DNA of 7,737 nt from Lentisphaerota bacterium (GTDB lineage: Bacteria > Verrucomicrobiota > Lentisphaeria > Victivallales > GWF2-50-93): assembly GCA_025360875.1 (NCBI GenBank), contig JANYBI010000304.1:1-7737 (forward strand), written 5' to 3'. The notes under the pieces are model-generated. The model had not been told where the DNA came from and made no database searches. It saw only the letters and a program-made list of their open reading frames with translations. Position numbers and translations under genes: made by a program. This document shows positions 6,568 to 7,737 of the stretch, piece after piece; the stretch's first letter is position 1, and the number at the start of each line of letters is the position of its first letter.

Positions 6568-6592
6568 AAAGTTTGTCTTTTCCCAAGGTTCC
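6561..6592 (-). promoter_or_regulatory. Candidate ECF-type promoter of the secreted protein-sigma-anti-sigma operon
   Basis: On the minus strand GGAACCTT (6592-6585) is followed after 16 bp by TCTATAAT (6568-6561). The GGAAC core of the -35 and the TC-starting -10 at this spacing match the classical sigma-E-like pattern. The -10 also contains TATAAT, so housekeeping sigma might use it, though no good sigma-70 -35 lies at 16-18 bp. Transcription would start near 6554, leaving a leader of about 57 nt with AGGAGG before ATG 6497. It fits autoregulation by the sigma factor encoded downstream; that is inference. Confidence 0.48.
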
Positions 6593-6611
6593 TTAATCTA
6601 TATCGGAATAT

Positions 6612-6649
6612 GCAAAATAAAAGGGATACCAGGAAACCCGGTATCCCTT
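6612..6649 (-). terminator. Intrinsic terminator of the small basic protein gene
   Basis: AAGGGATACC (6621-6630) and GGTATCCCTT (6640-6649) form a perfect 10-bp stem with a 9-nt loop. On the minus strand the stem is followed by a U-rich run (TTATTTTGC, 6620-6612). It lies 21 bp beyond the stop of the small basic protein gene and insulates the sigma cassette promoter about 20 bp further on. Confidence 0.88.
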
Positions 6650-6670
6650 GTAATTCCTCAGGCCAGACCC

Positions 6671-6826
6671 TTACTCTACAACCTTGGTCTTAGGAAGCCC
6701 CAGAACCTTGTTCCCGGGTTTCCATTTGCCATTCTTTGTAAGTACGTCTATGCGCTCGAATCTCTTGAGCACATTTCTCTTTGCCCTTATTTTGCCTGTG
6801 CTTTTCAGGCTTGAATGTCTTCCCAT
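6671..6826 (-). CDS. Small basic protein conserved in the PVC group
   Basis: The 51-residue product starts MGRHSSLKSTGKIRAKRNVL, continues KRFERIDVLTKNGKW and ends GLPKTKVVE. The pattern RHSSLKS...KRNVLKRFER...GKWK.G..V.GLPKTK matches a short protein family I know from Chlamydiae, Verrucomicrobia and Lentisphaerae, annotated only as small basic protein. Its role is not established; the strong Lys/Arg excess suggests RNA or ribosome binding, which is inference. The longer frame from 6898 runs through the promoter region and its N-terminal part is unlike the family. ATG 6826 has AGGAG at 6839-6835, 8 nt upstream, so it is chosen. The gene is monocistronic, with its own promoter and a strong terminator, as expected for an abundantly made housekeeping protein. 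Confidence 0.88.
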   Translation of the reverse strand: MGRHSSLKSTGKIRAKRNVLKRFERIDVLTKNGKWKPGNKVLGLPKTKVVE

Positions 6827-6868
6827 GTCAAATACTCCTAAAGTTATCAAAATTATCGTTAAAGCCCC

Positions 6869-6898
6869 ATAATATTGAGCGCTTTCCCTCATATTCAA
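6869..6898 (-). promoter_or_regulatory. Sigma-70-type promoter of the small basic protein gene
   Basis: On the minus strand TTGAAT (6898-6893, four of six) and TATTAT (6874-6869, five of six) are separated by 18 bp. The transcript would start near 6862, giving a leader of about 36 nt that includes the AGGAG ribosome binding site. A GATAAT further downstream (6857-6852) is a less convincing alternative because it lacks a -35 partner. Confidence 0.45.
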
Positions 6899-6985
6899 AT
6901 AAAATTCTAAAAAATCTTTCCGCCACGTCTTGCCTAAGGATCATAAAGTATTAATTTTCAAGCTTGCCATATTATCGGGGGACAT

Positions 6986-7737
6986 GTGAGGAAAGATTTT
7001 TTATCTCTGATACTCGTGATATTTTTCTCAATGATATCCGCCACGGCGGATGAATTGAAAAAAATAACGATCCTGCAGACCGCCGACATCCATTCGCGTA
7101 CGGGTTCGGTCTCCGAACCCGGCATCGGTCAGCTCGCTTCAGCCCTGGACTTGGAAAGAAAGAAAGCTGGCGGTACTGCAAAATGCCTGCTTATAGATTG
7201 CGGAGATATTCTTCAGGGCTCTTTCGCGGGTTCCTTCTCGCGGGGAAATGTTGGACTCGGTTTCCTTAACGAGCTGAAATATGACATCTGGATACCGGGC
7301 AACCATGACTTCGATTTCGGCACGGAACGCTTCCTGGAGATCATGAAAGGGTGCTCTGCATCCATAATTGCCGCTAACCTTGATCTCAATGGCAAAAGAC
7401 TCGCGCCGGCTTGGAAAATAATTGAAAAGGACGGTGTCAGGATTGCTGTGATCGGCATGACTTCTCCGGGACTCGACCGATGGCATTGGGGAAAGAACGC
7501 CTCCGGCATAAGCTCTTCATCATTCGGCGGACCTCTCGACGAGATCATACCCAAGGTGACGGATGCCAGATGCGACATGATAATACTTGCAGTGCACCAG
7601 GGGATCTTCCAGTCCGACAAAAGCGATTTCAACCTGAACCGCATCGCTGAGAAATACCCGCAGATCGATCTTGTCCTCGGCGCCCATACCCATCAGGGAG
7701 CTCCCGGGGAGAGGATCGGGACCACAAGCTGGTATGC
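6986..7737 (+). CDS. Exported 5'-nucleotidase-type metallophosphoesterase, 3' end beyond the window
   Basis: Predicted periplasmic two-metal phosphoesterase related to UshA/5'-nucleotidases, which release phosphate from nucleotides or similar substrates. 250 codons are visible. A signal peptide occupies about 1-21 (RKDFLSLILVIFFSMISATA, cleavage before DE). All metal ligands of the fold are visible: Asp34 and His36 (TADIHS), Asp74 (CGD), Asn106 (GNHDFDFG), His204 (AVHQG), His234 and His236 (GAHTHQG). The catalytic His107-Asp110 pair of the UshA family is also kept. The frame closes at a TAA at 6944-6946 with no ATG after it, and ATG 6984 is immediately followed by TGA. GTG 6986 is therefore the start, with GGGGG at 6977-6981 as a closely spaced ribosome site. 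The C-terminal substrate-specificity domain lies outside the window, so substrate is unknown. Divergent from the small basic protein gene. Confidence 0.9.
   Translation, partial: MRKDFLSLILVIFFSMISATADELKKITILQTADIHSRTGSVSEPGIGQLASALDLERKKAGGTAKCLLIDCGDILQGSFAGSFSRGNVGLGFLNELKYDIWIPGNHDFDFGTERFLEIMKGCSASIIAANLDLNGKRLAPAWKIIEKDGVRIAVIGMTSPGLDRWHWGKNASGISSSSFGGPLDEIIPKVTDARCDMIILAVHQGIFQSDKSDFNLNRIAEKYPQIDLVLGAHTHQGAPGERIGTTSWY

Noticed and set aside
6899..6985. Promoter for the metallophosphoesterase gene, e.g. TTGCCT (6930-6935) with TATTAA (6949-6954), or TATTAT (6970-6975).
   Set aside because: The first pair has only 13 bp spacing and the second has no -35 and lies too close to the start codon. 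A promoter is expected here but cannot be placed.

Overview
The window reads as bacterial chromosome of moderate GC, most likely from the PVC group (Lentisphaerota, Verrucomicrobiota, Kiritimatiellota or a relative). The best clue is the 51-residue very basic protein at 6671-6826, which matches a short conserved family I know from Chlamydiae, Verrucomicrobia and Lentisphaerae. AT-rich palindromic intergenic repeats and the spaced, individually promoted genes fit that placement. The species cannot be named from the sequence alone. No rRNA, intact tRNA, CRISPR array, transposase or phage gene was seen.

Layout. 1-36 may be the last codons of an upstream gene, followed by a palindromic repeat (about 40-157). 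Three plus-strand genes of RNA metabolism follow: a SpoU/TrmH-type RNA 2'-O-methyltransferase (177-938), a tRNA-dihydrouridine synthase (1039-2040) and a metallo-beta-lactamase/beta-CASP ribonuclease (2186-3586). They are separated by 100 and 145 bp, so they form a functional neighbourhood rather than a tight operon. A convergent minus-strand gene for a polytopic membrane protein (3660-4475) lies against them.

The most interesting block is on the minus strand, read from 6592 down to 4599. An extracytoplasmic-function (ECF)-like promoter is followed by a secreted protein of unknown function (5709-6497), an ECF sigma factor (5091-5669) and a membrane-anchored zinc-binding anti-sigma factor (4599-5084). 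Gaps are 39 bp and 6 bp. This looks like a self-regulating envelope-signalling cassette in which the first gene product is an exported protein that could be sensor, effector or target. The promoter resembles the classical ECF pattern (GGAACCTT, 16 bp, TCTATAA), which would fit autoregulation; this is inference.

Upstream of that cassette is the small basic protein gene with its own promoter and a strong intrinsic terminator (6612-6649). Divergent from it, on the plus strand, starts an exported 5'-nucleotidase-type metallophosphoesterase (6986 to beyond the window end) with all expected metal ligands visible.

Several start codons are placed differently from the longest reading frame, on the basis of Shine-Dalgarno and promoter positions: 177 rather than 168, 4475 rather than 4526, 5669 rather than 5678, 6826 rather than 6898, and a GTG at 6986.
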